DNA of 64,000 bases from Amycolatopsis sp. AA4 (GCF_002796545.1 NZ_CP024895.1:186001-250000); one strand, 5' to 3'; positions 27,620-36,476 are shown, counted from the stretch's first letter. Numbers and translations: made by a program. Notes: generated by a model not told the origin, from the sequence alone.

Positions 27620-27635
27620 CGCCGGAGCGTAAAGA

Positions 27636-27673
27636 AAGGCCCGGTACCACTTCGCAAAGGGGTACCGGGCCTT
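27636..27673 (-). terminator. Terminator of 27692-28024
   Basis: A 13-bp stem including GGCCCGGTACC/GGTACCGGGCC, 12-base loop, followed on the - strand by TTTCTTTACG. Confidence 0.85.
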
Positions 27674-27691
27674 CCTGCGCGTCCTCGGCCG

Positions 27692-28024
27692 CTACTTCAC
27701 GGAGTGCCAGGGGCAGTCCTCGTGCTCGGCCTGGAAGCGCGCCCGGTCTTCGTCGGAGGCGGCGAACACGAGGGCGTTGCACGGGCCGCACATCTCGGCC
27801 GTTTTCCCTTCTGCGGTCAGAAGGGCGCGGATCTCGTCGCGTCGCTGCGAGCTGGACATGAGGAATTCGCCCTCGGCGCTGTCCGGCGCGCAACGGCACC
27901 GTTCGCCGCACTCGCCGAACGCGAACGGGTCGTGGTCGAGCGGCAGGGGAGAGGTGACGTCGAACAAGGGTACGTAGTCGGCCAGCCGCGTCGGTGCGGT
28001 CGCGTCTTCGTCGGCGGTGGTCAT
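27692..28024 (-). CDS. Small Cys-rich hypothetical protein
   Basis: A 110-residue protein with GGAG nine bases before ATG 28024. Cys occur as CGERCRC, CGPC and a C-terminal CPWH, consistent with zinc binding. It includes SSSQRRDEIRALLTAEGKTAEMCGPC. It probably ends the transcript starting at 29158. Confidence 0.6.
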   Translation of the reverse strand: MTTADEDATAPTRLADYVPLFDVTSPLPLDHDPFAFGECGERCRCAPDSAEGEFLMSSSQRRDEIRALLTAEGKTAEMCGPCNALVFAASDEDRARFQAEHEDCPWHSVK

Positions 28025-28076
28025 GCTCGGGGTTCTCCTCGGTCTTCCCGGGGCGGGGTCGGCTTGTGTCGGCGGT

Positions 28077-28955
28077 TCAGGCACGGCGGGCGGCTGCGGT
28101 GAACCCGTCGGCGAGCGTCGGTGCCGTCGCGGTGAGCGCCACGCGCCATGCGGCGGCGACTTCCGTCCAGAGCTGGTCCAGGATGCTTTCGAGGCGGGGA
28201 ACGTCGGTCTCCGCCAGCGGCAGGTCCTGGACGTCGTCGATCAGTTCGGTGCCGGTGCCGCCGACGCGGACGGGTTCGCCGGGCGCGGTCGTGATCAACC
28301 AGAGCTCGTAGCCGGGGTAGTACGGGTCACGATCGCTGCGGAGGATCAGGCGCAGTCCGGCGGCGGTCGTGAGGTCTATTTCCGGCGACGTCACGGCGCG
28401 CTGGGCGATGAATGCTCGGCCGCTGTCGGTGGCCGGGCGGATGGCGTTGATGGTGCCGTGCTCGCGAAAGCCGCGCAGGACGCGGAGGTCAGCTTCGACG
28501 GCGGCGGCCGGAAGGGAGATTATCGTCGGCGGGCCGCTCAGGACGATCGGCTCGAACACGCTCGGCTCCCCGTCGCCCTCGTCGGATTCGTCGTCGGCGT
28601 GGGCCTGGCGCGCCGTTGGCCCGCCGGGGTAGTCCAGCAGTTCGGCGCATCGGTCGCGGTCTCCGATCAGCCACGCCCGGAGGTAGTCGCCGACCAGGTC
28701 CCGGGGCAGCAGGGCGCGATTGCGGTCGGCCGCGATTGCCTCGCCGTTCCAGAAGCCGACTTTGCGGAGGTTGCTGGAGCCGAGCTGCGCGGCGATGTCG
28801 AGCGAGTGCTCGATGCCGTGCCGCAGGGCGCCGCGGGCGGCCTGGCTGTCGATGATCTGCGCGCGGGTGCCGACAGCGACCGGGGCGCCGTCGTTGCCGG
28901 ACCAGACGGCGTAGAGGTCGACGCCGCGCTCGGCGGCGAGGATGTACTCGCTCAT
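28077..28955 (-). CDS. Hypothetical 292-residue protein
   Basis: Its ATG overlaps the upstream stop (ATGA). The N-terminal domain begins MSEYILAAERGVDLYAVW. The centre is acidic (DDESDEGDGEPSVFEP) and the C-terminal domain is alpha/beta with YELWLITTAPGEPVRVG and a final helix (ESILDQLWTEVAAAWR). No motif is recognised. It is the second gene of the unit behind leader element E2. Confidence 0.65.
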   Translation of the reverse strand: MSEYILAAERGVDLYAVWSGNDGAPVAVGTRAQIIDSQAARGALRHGIEHSLDIAAQLGSSNLRKVGFWNGEAIAADRNRALLPRDLVGDYLRAWLIGDRDRCAELLDYPGGPTARQAHADDESDEGDGEPSVFEPIVLSGPPTIISLPAAAVEADLRVLRGFREHGTINAIRPATDSGRAFIAQRAVTSPEIDLTTAAGLRLILRSDRDPYYPGYELWLITTAPGEPVRVGGTGTELIDDVQDLPLAETDVPRLESILDQLWTEVAAAWRVALTATAPTLADGFTAAARRA

Positions 28956-29158
28956 CGCAGGCCCACCCGGGTGATGCGCAGGCAGCGCTCGGCGACCGCG
29001 CGCCCCTCCAAGGCGCGGACCCGTGACGGCGCGGTCAAAGCGGCCCGCCGCGTCGTGGGGACGGTGTAACCGAGCGAGGCCATGGCGTCGAGCCATGTCG
29101 TGAAGAGGCGTTCCGGCGACCCGCCTGGTTCGCCGCAGAACATGTAAGTGGGTTCCAT
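28952..29158 (-). CDS. Small hypothetical protein behind leader E2
   Basis: A 68-residue basic protein (TWLDAMASLGYTVPTTRRAAL) starting at ATG 29158. It is coupled to 28077-28955 by an ATGA overlap. Leader element E2 ends 33 bases upstream. Confidence 0.6.
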   Translation of the reverse strand: MEPTYMFCGEPGGSPERLFTTWLDAMASLGYTVPTTRRAALTAPSRVRALEGRAVAERCLRITRVGLR

Positions 29159-29191
29159 GATTCGGTGCTCGCTTTCAGGTACTGGATTCCG

Positions 29192-29312
29192 GTTCAATCT
29201 GTGCCGGTGACCCGGGGCGTCACCCCCGGCCCCGACGCCAATAACTATACCGGCCGTGGCGGCGTTGGCGCAGTTCAGCACGGGTTGTCCGGTGAATCCG
29301 TGAGCGTTTCGG
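29192..29312 (-). promoter_or_regulatory. Leader element E2
   Basis: - strand: box GTGAGCGTTTCGG (+ orientation, 29300-29312), -10 TATAGT (29244-29249), hairpin CCGGGG-GTGACG-CCCCGG (29212-29229), then CACAGATTGAAC (29192-29201). The loop GTG opens a 9-codon ORF (MTPRVTGTD) ending in the TGA of CAGATTGA. Confidence 0.8.
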
Positions 29313-29327
29313 CCTACCATCGGGCGC

Positions 29328-29810
29328 ATGGGGGACAAACAACAGCAGCAACGCGTCGAAGCCATGGCGGACAAGGCCCTGGAGCCGCGAAAGAAAGCAT
29401 TGATAGAACTGGCGCACGCCGCCGACGCGGCCCGCGACCACGAGTCTATCGAGGCGAAGGCGGACAAGGACATCGCGAACATTCGCGCGCGGGCGGAAAG
29501 ACGAGTCGAGGCCATCCTGGCCAAGGCCGACGAACAAGTCGAACGGGTTCGCCAGCGGACACGCGAGGAGACGGATGAGCGCGCGAACTCCTGGCGCAGG
29601 GCTTACCGCGCCGCGAGAGACGTCGGCTGGACGGCGACGGAGCTGCGGGCAGCCGAGCAGCCTCCGCCGCCGCGCGCGGCGGCACGCAAGCGGCCCGCGC
29701 CGACGCCGCGGGCCGGCGCCGCGTCCGCCGCCGCCTTGGACGCGGCTGCCGCGGGGGACCGGCCGCCGCCCGGAACCGAATCAGCGGATCCGCTGCCGCG
29801 CTCGGCGTGA
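29328..29810 (+). CDS. Coiled-coil basic protein, leaderless
   Basis: A 160-residue protein and the only clear + strand gene between 20 and 50 kb. TACCAT at 29316-29321 lies six bases before the ATG, so the mRNA is probably leaderless. Residues 1-90 are one long charged helix (RVEAMADKALEPRKKALIEL, ERRVEAILAKADEQVERVRQR), likely coiled coil. The tail is Pro/Ala/Arg-rich. It could be a nucleoid-type or structural protein; that is inference. Confidence 0.6.
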   Translation: MGDKQQQQRVEAMADKALEPRKKALIELAHAADAARDHESIEAKADKDIANIRARAERRVEAILAKADEQVERVRQRTREETDERANSWRRAYRAARDVGWTATELRAAEQPPPPRAAARKRPAPTPRAGAASAAALDAAAAGDRPPPGTESADPLPRSA

Positions 29811-29880
29811 ACGCGGCAGCGGACGACGGCCTGGCCTCCGGGCCGGATCTGCTCGGCATTGCCGCCGCACACAGGAAAAC

Positions 29881-29921
29881 GGGGTCGTCCCCGGCACGCG
29901 GTGCGTGCCGGGGACGACCCC
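29881..29921 (-). terminator. 19-bp perfect terminator hairpin
   Basis: A perfect 19-bp stem with a 3-base loop between convergent genes. On the - strand it is followed by GTTTTCC, ending 29937-30491; it may also stop the + gene. Confidence 0.85.
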
Positions 29922-29936
29922 GTCTGCGTGGTGCGG

Positions 29937-30491
29937 TCAAGCGGAACGGCGGAGGGCGCGGGGCAGTCCTCGGCGGGAGTTCGCGAGGGCCCTGCGCTCG
30001 GACAGGGCGTCGTGCTCCCCGTCCCACCGGCGCATCAGGTCGGCGAAGTCGGCTGCGTCCTCGGCGAAGCCGATCGCACCGTTTTCCCAGGCGCGGCGCA
30101 GCATGTTCTCGACGTGGCGGGCGGTGTTGTGGTCGTGGATTCCGTTGTGGCTGATCCGGTCGTCGATATCGAATTCCCGCAGCGCCACGGGCTGGCCGAG
30201 CAGCTCGCCGAGCAGCGCGTGCGTTTCCTGCAAGCGGACTTCGGTTCCGGGGCAGCAGCGACCGGGGTAGACGCTCGCGACGCTCGGGGCGCACTGGCTG
30301 CACGGGGTGAAGAAGTCGGAGTCGGCGAGCCAGACCACTTCGAACGGGCGCCGCTGGAAGTCTGCCTCGCCGGGGAACCGCTCGACGTACATCGCCCACA
30401 CCGTGCGGGTGTTTCGTGGCAGTTCCGGATACGCGGCGTTGAACAGCTCGCTGGCGTTCGAGGCAGAGGTATAGGAAAGCGGGATGCGCAT
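29937..30491 (-). CDS. Hypothetical protein with CSQC and HNTARHVENMLRR motifs
   Basis: A 184-residue protein; GGAG lies five bases before ATG 30491. The N-terminal part has FEVVWLADSDFFTPCSQCAPS and GRCCPG, a possible metal site. The C-terminal half (DDRISHNGIHDHNTARHVEN to ERRALANSRR) resembles the middle of 23607-24479. It has its own leader element (E3) and terminator, so it is a single-gene unit. Confidence 0.65.
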   Translation of the reverse strand: MRIPLSYTSASNASELFNAAYPELPRNTRTVWAMYVERFPGEADFQRRPFEVVWLADSDFFTPCSQCAPSVASVYPGRCCPGTEVRLQETHALLGELLGQPVALREFDIDDRISHNGIHDHNTARHVENMLRRAWENGAIGFAEDAADFADLMRRWDGEHDALSERRALANSRRGLPRALRRSA

Positions 30492-30512
30492 CGTTGCTCC
30501 TGTGCTGAATGA

Positions 30513-30639
30513 GTTCAATCTGTTGGGCCGAATTCCGGTTTGTCATTCCGGTCCGTGCCACTTCCACAACCGTATCGGCGATTTGGGGCGGCAACAGCGG
30601 TCTCAGTGCCCTTCTTGAATTCATGCGCTTTTTCGGGAA
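30513..30639 (-). promoter_or_regulatory. Leader element E3
   Basis: Box ATGCGCTTTTTCGGGAA (30623-30639), -10 TACGGT (30569-30574), hairpin CCGG-AATGACAAA-CCGG, then CAACAGATTGAAC (30513-30522). Here the loop start is ATG and the third codon is Asn (MTN) rather than Pro. Confidence 0.75.
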
Positions 30640-31082
30640 CGGCTCCCGTTTCCGCCTCGGGAGAAGGGGCGGCAGAGATCCGCTGAGGGCACGGCAGCAC
30701 TCGGCGGTGCAGCGAAGGACGCAGGCCAGCAGAATCGGGGAGGTGCCGTTGAGCGGCGGCGGGGCCGTCCCCTTGCCCGAATCCCGGCCAGGGCAAGGCT
30801 TCATCAGTCGGGCCCTGCGTGGCCGTCGGCCGGGGCGACCTGATCGGCTCCGGGGTTGCCCGACCGTCCCGCCGAACGACGGGCGCGCGATGGCCTGCGG
30901 CGGCTCGGCGACGGTGCGGCCGGGCATGCGCGAAGCCGTTCTCGGGCAGGGAATCGGAGCATGGACAGCTCGCCCGACCCGGGCCGACAGGGGCCGGCCC
31001 GGGTGGTGAGCCGCATTCGCAATGGCGGACGCCGGGCCTCGGATACCCGGATGCGCGGCCCAGGCCGCTCACGCCCTCGGTG
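30640..31082. other. Gene-poor stretch with remnant DNA
   Basis: About 440 bases between the E3 promoter and the stop of 31083-31574. Apart from the remnant at 30862-30927 I see no supportable gene. Confidence 0.4.
30862..30927 (-). pseudogene. Remnant of a second copy of the 31663-32340 gene
   Basis: The - strand reads MP-RTVA-PP, AR-S and GG, aligning over about 22 residues with MPSRTVAAPPRLVARWSLGG inside the intact gene at 31663-32340. Flanking DNA no longer matches in one frame. Best explained as a decayed duplicate. Confidence 0.5.
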
Positions 31083-31574
31083 CTACCTGTCCTGATTGGA
31101 CGGGCGACCGTCCCACAGCCAGTTCTCGACCTGCTCTGTGACGTACCTGTAGTCAACGCCTTCGACGTCGGCGGTCTCGGCTGTGTCCAGACCGCCGAGC
31201 GAGTAGTCCAGGCACGCGTCGACCCAGTTGAGGACGGTGTCGGGCAGTTGGCCCGACTCGATCCACCGCGCAATGTCCCGCTTGGCTGCTTCCACGATCC
31301 GGTCGAGCCGCTCGACCGGGAGAGTCAGGTCGGACACGGCTGTCTCGCCCCGGTATTCGGTGTCCGCCCACTGAATGTCGTCGCCGTTGGCGGCTTCGAC
31401 CCAGCCGCGCGGGCCTCCGCTGCGGACCTTCTCCACGTCCCCTTCGGTGTAACCCATGGCGAGGAGGTCTTCGATCATGTCCCCGCGAGACGGGAAGTCG
31501 TCGGTTATCCAGACCACCCCGTCGTCCGGATCTTGCTTGTTCTGGATGGCCTCGGTGATGTACAGCTTGAACAT
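31083..31574 (-). CDS. Acidic hypothetical protein
   Basis: A 163-residue acidic protein with GGGAG five bases before ATG 31574. It has DDGVVWITDDFPSRGDMIED, LLAMGYTEGDVEKV and a C-terminal helical region with many Trp. No family is recognised. Probably last in the unit 33418 to 31083. Confidence 0.65.
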   Translation of the reverse strand: MFKLYITEAIQNKQDPDDGVVWITDDFPSRGDMIEDLLAMGYTEGDVEKVRSGGPRGWVEAANGDDIQWADTEYRGETAVSDLTLPVERLDRIVEAAKRDIARWIESGQLPDTVLNWVDACLDYSLGGLDTAETADVEGVDYRYVTEQVENWLWDGRPSNQDR

Positions 31575-31662
31575 TCTCGCTCCCTCTGGCGGTTTCTTCG
31601 GGCGGGACAGACCTGCCGGTGCTCGGCGTCCGGGCTCGGACGCCGAGCACCGACGGACGCGA

Positions 31663-32340
31663 TCAACCTCCTGAACCGCAGAAGTCGCCGGTGCAGGGGT
31701 AGACGTCGGCCAGCAGGATCCGGCCGGTGTCGCCGTACGGCCGCCAGGCTGTCGCCTTCCCGAATCCCAGCCCGTGCAGCGCTTCGTCGGCTTTCTCCTC
31801 CATCGCGACCGGCCCGGGGCCGACGAGATCGCCGCCGGTGTCGTCGAGAACGACGACCGGGCCGCCGAGCGACCAGCGGGCGACAAGCCGCGGCGGCGCG
31901 GCGACGGTGCGGCTGGGCATGCGGGAGGTCTCGTTCATCCACGGCAGGCCCATGGCGCGGTCGCGGTCGGCTGCGGGCTGCGCGGCCAGCGCGAGCCACC
32001 TCGACCGGCTGAACGTCGGCTCGCCGTGGGCGTCGCAGGGGGCGCTGAACAAGCCGAGGTCGCGGACGTAGGTGTGCACCTCGCCGGGTTCGCTGTCCCG
32101 GGGCGCGTCGTAGACGGTGAACGCGACTTCGGGGGCGGCCTTCATCAGCGCGTGGGCGAAATCGCGGGCCATGCGGTAGGCCTCGGGGTGGGCCTTGAAC
32201 CACATCCCGACGTGCAGGACGTCGGCGGCGCCGTCGCCGTCGTAGAGGTAGCTGTATTCGCGCAACGCGGCGAGAACGGCGCGCACCCTGCGCGGCGGGC
32301 AGTCGTGAATCGCGGCGGCGGCATGGGTCGTTTCGGTCAT
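31663..32340 (-). CDS. Hypothetical alpha/beta protein
   Basis: A 225-residue protein; GGAGACGACCTGCC precedes ATG 32340. It has HVGMWFKAHPEAYRMARDFA, then VAFTVYDAPRDSEPGEVHTY and RWSLGGPVVVLDDTGGDLVG. The C terminus is CTGDFCGSGG. No known catalytic signature. A degraded partial duplicate lies at 30862-30927. Confidence 0.65.
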   Translation of the reverse strand: MTETTHAAAAIHDCPPRRVRAVLAALREYSYLYDGDGAADVLHVGMWFKAHPEAYRMARDFAHALMKAAPEVAFTVYDAPRDSEPGEVHTYVRDLGLFSAPCDAHGEPTFSRSRWLALAAQPAADRDRAMGLPWMNETSRMPSRTVAAPPRLVARWSLGGPVVVLDDTGGDLVGPGPVAMEEKADEALHGLGFGKATAWRPYGDTGRILLADVYPCTGDFCGSGG

Positions 32341-32503
32341 GGCAGGTCGTCTCCTGGGCATCGGTGCGCGGGCGATCGCGGGGGAAGAGAAGGGGAGCGC
32401 GCGGCGTCGGCCTTGTTTGCGGGCCGGGCGCGGAAGACCGTGCGCGCAGGCGTCAGCGGGGCATGGCGAGCCGACGCCTGCGCGGTGGACGGCGGGGTTC
32501 GGC

Positions 32504-33418
32504 CTAGACGCGGATGGCCAGTTGTCCGCTCCAGAGATGCATGGCGATCGCGCTGATCGCTTCGTGTGCCGCGTGTTCACGGCGCGACCGGCTCTGGAGA
32601 GCGTCGGCCGGGACGGGGAAAGCCCCGACGACGACCCTGGCGCCCGGGATGTCCAGCCGTTGCGCTGCGCGTTTCGCGCGGGCCTCGGAGCAACAGTCGC
32701 CGACCGGCGCGGTCGCGGTGTGGCGGCAGCGCGAGCGGTCGGCCTCGCCGCTCGGATCGACGCCGAGCACCTCCGGCCGCCGGTATGCGTACCCGGGCTT
32801 CGCGGTGGCGGTGGCGATCCACAGCATCGTTCCGGAGCGGGCCGCGAGTTCGGGGATCACCGAGCGGGCAGTCATCGCGAGCGGGCGAGATTTCCTGCCG
32901 TCGTAGCAGTCCCATTCGGTGCCGTCGGTGCGCTTGACGCGGAGCCCACTGGCGGTGATCGCGATGCGCACGGCGCCGAACACGGTCGTGACGCGCACGG
33001 TCCCGGTCAGGACGTCGGCACGGGCGTTGTGCCCGGTCTCGCGCAAGGCTGCCGCCAGGCCGAGGGTCCGCCACCGCACGGCCAGCTTGGTGACTCGCAC
33101 GTGCTCGATCAACCCGCCTTCGTCGTACGCGTCGTCGGCGCTGTCCAGCAGCTCGTCGGCGCGCAGGTCCAGGACGTCGATCCAGTCCAGCACGCACCGG
33201 CAGAACTTGTCGGGGTCGGGCTCGGTGCGGTCCCGGCCGCGGCCGAGGCAGCGCGGGCAGTGCTTCACCGCGTACGTCCGGTGCGCGTCCGCGACCGGCA
33301 CCAGGTCGGCCGCGCTGAAGTCGTTGACGACCTCGTCGCACAGCGAGTCACACGGCTCGCCGGGTTCGGCGCCGCAGGTGCAGGAGCGCGTGCTGGGGTC
33401 GTCCTCGTGCTCAACCAT
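32504..33418 (-). CDS. Hypothetical protein with two N-terminal Cys clusters
   Basis: A 304-residue protein; GAGGAGACACCCG precedes ATG 33418. Cys clusters CTCGAEPGEPCDSLC (about residues 11-25) and CPRCLGRGRDRTEPDPDKFCRC (about 50-72) look like zinc ribbons. The remainder is alpha/beta (VRVTTVFGAVRIAITASGLRV). The ORF opened by the leader GTG (MTPREQQRQIERI) runs in frame into this gene, so a form 19 residues longer is possible. Confidence 0.65.
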   Translation of the reverse strand: MVEHEDDPSTRSCTCGAEPGEPCDSLCDEVVNDFSAADLVPVADAHRTYAVKHCPRCLGRGRDRTEPDPDKFCRCVLDWIDVLDLRADELLDSADDAYDEGGLIEHVRVTKLAVRWRTLGLAAALRETGHNARADVLTGTVRVTTVFGAVRIAITASGLRVKRTDGTEWDCYDGRKSRPLAMTARSVIPELAARSGTMLWIATATAKPGYAYRRPEVLGVDPSGEADRSRCRHTATAPVGDCCSEARAKRAAQRLDIPGARVVVGAFPVPADALQSRSRREHAAHEAISAIAMHLWSGQLAIRV

Positions 33419-33441
33419 CGGGTGTCTCCTCAATTGAATGC

Positions 33442-33568
33442 GTTCAATCTGTCGCTGCTGTTCCCGGGGCGTCACCCCCGGCCTCGGCCGCTGCCCTTAC
33501 TCTATTCCACAAAACGACTGTCGCGACCGTCCGCGAACACCTGAAAAGAATTCGCGCGCATTTATGCG
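33442..33568 (-). promoter_or_regulatory. Leader element E4
   Basis: Weak box CGCGCATTTATGCG (33555-33568), -10 TAGAGT (33499-33504), hairpin CCGGGG-GTGACG-CCCCGG, then CGACAGATTGAAC (33442-33451). The loop GTG is in frame with gene 32504-33418. The outer box overlaps the stop of 33562-34773. Confidence 0.75.
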
Positions 33569-34773
33569 TCGACCAGCTTCGGCTGGGTGAAGGCGTGCCA
33601 TTTCTCCTCGAACCCGGGACGTTTCTTGTCGTCGGTCCCGGCTTCGCTGACGACGTAGAAGCGCTCGGTCATCGGGTAGCGCTCGACGGCGGGGTACCGG
33701 CGCAGCCAGGCGCGTTCGATGCCCTCCTTCCCGGTCCGTTCGATGCCGACGCGGTGGTCGCGGGCCAGCTCGGCGAGTACCTCGCGGGCTTCTCCGTACT
33801 CGCCGGTCGTGGCCACGGTCTTGACGCTGCGCCACGGGCTTCCCTTGAGGCGGGGGTTGCGGCCCTTGCCGTCCTTGCGGGCGTCGATGCCGCGGCGGAC
33901 CTCGTAGACCGACCATGCGGGCACGGTCTTTTCCCATTCGTCGTACAGGTCGGCGACCTCGTGCAGGTTCTCCCGGTACGCCACTTCGTGCGCGCCGATC
34001 GACCCGAACAGCAGCATGCGCGGGTTGAGCGCGAGGCCGTGCCGGGCGACGGCCAGGGCCTGCGCGCCGGCGCCGGGCTCGGCCCGCCACCGGGCGACCA
34101 GCTCGGCGCGGCCGGCCTTGGCAAATTGGAACGGGCACCAGAGGCAGCAAGAACGAGGAAACCGGAATCCGAGCGCTTCTTCCAGCATCGCGTCGCACGC
34201 CTGCCGGTCGTAGTCCCACGTGATCAGCGGGTACTCGGGATTGCGGGAATTGGTGCCGTAGGTCGAATCGCGCAAGGCTCTCGCCTGCTCGTCGGCCGAG
34301 AACCCGATGACGTGCCGGAAATCGGGAGCGAGGCGACCGGCGGCGATCTCGTCGGCCATGAAGGCGTCCAACTGGTCGCCTTTCGCGCGGGCCGAGCAGA
34401 TCCGTCTGCCGTGGGCGACCTGCGGCACGGTCCCGGCGCGCAGCAGCTCGTCCGACAGCCGCCAGTGGTTGCCGCGCATGAACATCCGCCGGGGAGCGGT
34501 CGAGTCGTCCAAAATTTCGTAACCGGCCGATTTGGACTGCCCAGCTCGCGCGATTTGCACGTAGCGCAACCCGACCTCGCGGAACCACGGCAGCACGACC
34601 CGGTTCATGGCGCTCTCCGTCGCCTCGTACTCGTTGCCGGTCATCGAGGTCACCGCCAGGCACCGCGACCAGTCGAAGTCACGCGCCCCGGGGACCGTCA
34701 TGTACTCGTGGATGATCTTGACGCTGTCCAGCCCCATGCCGAAGCTGATGCACACGGTCGCGGGACGGGTCAC
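33562..34773 (-). CDS. PAPS-reductase-like PP-loop protein 1
   Basis: A 403-residue protein of the adenine-nucleotide alpha-hydrolase-like superfamily. The N-terminal CISFGMGLDSVKIIHEYM is a variant PP-loop (S-x-G-x-DS) that binds ATP or an adenylated substrate. Later come VIGFSADEQARALRD and CCLWCPFQFAKAG, the Cys-containing segment of PAPS-reductase-like proteins. In DndC-type relatives these carry out sulfur transfer to DNA, but no dndB/D/E partner is here. GTG 34773 overlaps the upstream stop. Confidence 0.75.
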   Translation of the reverse strand: MTRPATVCISFGMGLDSVKIIHEYMTVPGARDFDWSRCLAVTSMTGNEYEATESAMNRVVLPWFREVGLRYVQIARAGQSKSAGYEILDDSTAPRRMFMRGNHWRLSDELLRAGTVPQVAHGRRICSARAKGDQLDAFMADEIAAGRLAPDFRHVIGFSADEQARALRDSTYGTNSRNPEYPLITWDYDRQACDAMLEEALGFRFPRSCCLWCPFQFAKAGRAELVARWRAEPGAGAQALAVARHGLALNPRMLLFGSIGAHEVAYRENLHEVADLYDEWEKTVPAWSVYEVRRGIDARKDGKGRNPRLKGSPWRSVKTVATTGEYGEAREVLAELARDHRVGIERTGKEGIERAWLRRYPAVERYPMTERFYVVSEAGTDDKKRPGFEEKWHAFTQPKLVDA

Positions 34774-35255
34774 TCCTGCTCACCGCCGAGCGGCTTGTCT
34801 TCGAAGCCGTGCGCGGCGAACCACTCGGCGAGGTACTGGCTCACGTCCACGGCGGGCCACCGGCCGTCCGGCTCCGCCATCCTCGTCGTGATCTCGCGCC
34901 ACAGCGCCCGCACCTCGGCGGCTGCCGCGCTGTCGTCGTCGGCCAGGCGCGGCGGTGCGGCGGCGCACTGCGGGGCCGGGTCCTCGGCGAGCGCGAAGGA
35001 CCAGTGGTTGGCCGCGTCCAGCACCGCGGTGGCGGTCGGGGCGGCGCAGTCCGGCGCCGCGTCGCGGAGGAGCTCTTCGAGTTCGGTCTCGCCGAGTTCG
35101 GCCAGCAAGTAGGTGATCTGCGCTTCGAGCCCGCCGTTGTTGATGGCGCTGGCGGGGAGACTGTGCAGGTCGTGGACGACGTCGTTGAGGTCGAGCGGGT
35201 CCAGGTCGAGTTCGGCGGCCAGCGCGAGCAGGTTCTGCAGGGGCGTTTCGGGCAT
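34770..35255 (-). CDS. Acidic hypothetical protein coupled to PP-loop protein 1
   Basis: A 161-residue acidic protein with GGAAGACCGTC before ATG 35255. The N-terminal half is helical (NLLALAAELDLDPLDLND, ITYLLAELGETELEELL). Overlap with the GTG of the PP-loop gene shows coupling. Family unknown. Confidence 0.6.
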   Translation of the reverse strand: MPETPLQNLLALAAELDLDPLDLNDVVHDLHSLPASAINNGGLEAQITYLLAELGETELEELLRDAAPDCAAPTATAVLDAANHWSFALAEDPAPQCAAAPPRLADDDSAAAAEVRALWREITTRMAEPDGRWPAVDVSQYLAEWFAAHGFEDKPLGGEQE

Positions 35256-35341
35256 GACGGTCTTCCTTTGCGGAGTGGCTTTCGGGGACGTCGCGGGCCG
35301 GGCGGGCCCGGCCCGCGACGGATCTGGTCGAGCGGGGATGC

Positions 35342-36274
35342 TCAGACCGTCGGAGAGGCCCAGAGCAGGTCGGTGACGGGCAGCGCCTGCACGAGGGTCG
35401 CGGCGGCGAGGCGAACGTCTCCGCCGAAGGCGTCGGCGACCTGGCGCAGGGTCAAGCCGCGCTTGGCCAGAGCCAGCGGCCAGAACTTGACGTGCATGCG
35501 GAGGTCGTCGGCGACCCCGTACATTTCCCCGCCGCCCAGGAGTTTGACCATTCCTGCGGCCAGTCCGTGCACGCTGGCGATGGCGCTGCGCCAGGTATCT
35601 GCCCCGATCTCTCCGGGCCGGTCGCCGAAGCCGAAAAAGCCGTTTCCGGGAATTGGAAGGCCGAGGATGGCGGGGACCGTGTGCCAGTCGGCGATCGATT
35701 CGAGCGGCCGGTAGCGGCCTTCGACCAAGCCGCGCGAGTACTCGCGCACAGCGCGGCGGGCTTGCGGGGTCCAACCGTCGACGGTCGTGGTGAGCAGTCC
35801 GTGGATTCCCGGCGGGACCCGGGACGTGACGCTGTCCTCGCCGCGCAGGCTCAGCGCGGGCGGCAGGACGGTCATGTCCGCGACGTAGTGCACGGACACG
35901 CGGTCCTCCCTCGTCCAGCCGGGCAGAAGGTCCGGCGCCCGGTGCCGCAGCACCTCCTCGAACACCTCACCGGCTCGCGCGACCGCGCCGTCGGCATCGG
36001 CCCGGCCGGTGGAGGCATTGCGGCGCCACAGGTCGTCCTCGCCCGCCCGCACGCGGAGGACCAGGCAGGTCCCTTCGGATCCGTCGACAGCCTCCGCCAG
36101 CAGCGAGGTCGCGGTCGGGAACTCCGCGCGCAGCAGCGCGTACGCGTGCTGAAGGGTCCAATGGACGTGTTCCTTGATCGCGTGCTCGACCGCGTCGAGT
36201 GCGAGGTCCGAACGCCGGTCCAACTCGTCGGCGGGCTCGTGCCCGCGGCAGGCGGGATCGTTGGTGGAAGCCAT
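35342..36274 (-). CDS. Regulon paralog family A, member 1
   Basis: A 310-residue protein. Family hallmarks: HVHWTLQHAYALLRAEFPTATSLL near residue 40, PGWTREDR, LTTTVDGW and a C-terminal block SAIASVHGLAAGMV, then LTLRQVADAFGGDVRLAAA. Members are at 37326-38225, 39511-40662 and, more divergent, 46335-47216. Each has its own leader element. No enzymatic motif is seen; the fold is unknown. It probably shares a transcript with 34770-35255 and 33562-34773. Confidence 0.7.
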   Translation of the reverse strand: MASTNDPACRGHEPADELDRRSDLALDAVEHAIKEHVHWTLQHAYALLRAEFPTATSLLAEAVDGSEGTCLVLRVRAGEDDLWRRNASTGRADADGAVARAGEVFEEVLRHRAPDLLPGWTREDRVSVHYVADMTVLPPALSLRGEDSVTSRVPPGIHGLLTTTVDGWTPQARRAVREYSRGLVEGRYRPLESIADWHTVPAILGLPIPGNGFFGFGDRPGEIGADTWRSAIASVHGLAAGMVKLLGGGEMYGVADDLRMHVKFWPLALAKRGLTLRQVADAFGGDVRLAAATLVQALPVTDLLWASPTV

Positions 36275-36306
36275 AAGAAGACAGCGCCTTTCGATATCGT
36301 GAATGC

Positions 36307-36433
36307 GTTCAATCTGTTGCGGCGAAACGGGCGTCACCCTCGTTCTGCCGACACCACAACTCTATACAGTCTGCGCGTTTCAGCAGAGCGAACGGAACCT
36401 TCTTTTTATTTTCACGATCATTTTACGGGGAAC
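36307..36433 (-). promoter_or_regulatory. Leader element E5
   Basis: Box GATCATTTTACGGGGAAC (36416-36433), -10 TATAGA (36361-36366), GGTGTCGGCAG, hairpin around GTGACG, then CAACAGATTGAAC (36307-36316). The loop GTG ORF (MTPVSPQQIERI) is in frame with gene 35342-36274. Confidence 0.8.
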
Positions 36434-36476
36434 CGTCGCGCAATTCCGGAGCGGCGAAACGGCCGGTGGAGCGGAT

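Noticed and set aside
33562..34773. Full DndC and a phosphorothioation system
   Set aside because: PP-loop similarity is real, but dndB, dndD and dndE partners are absent and the protein lacks further specific support.
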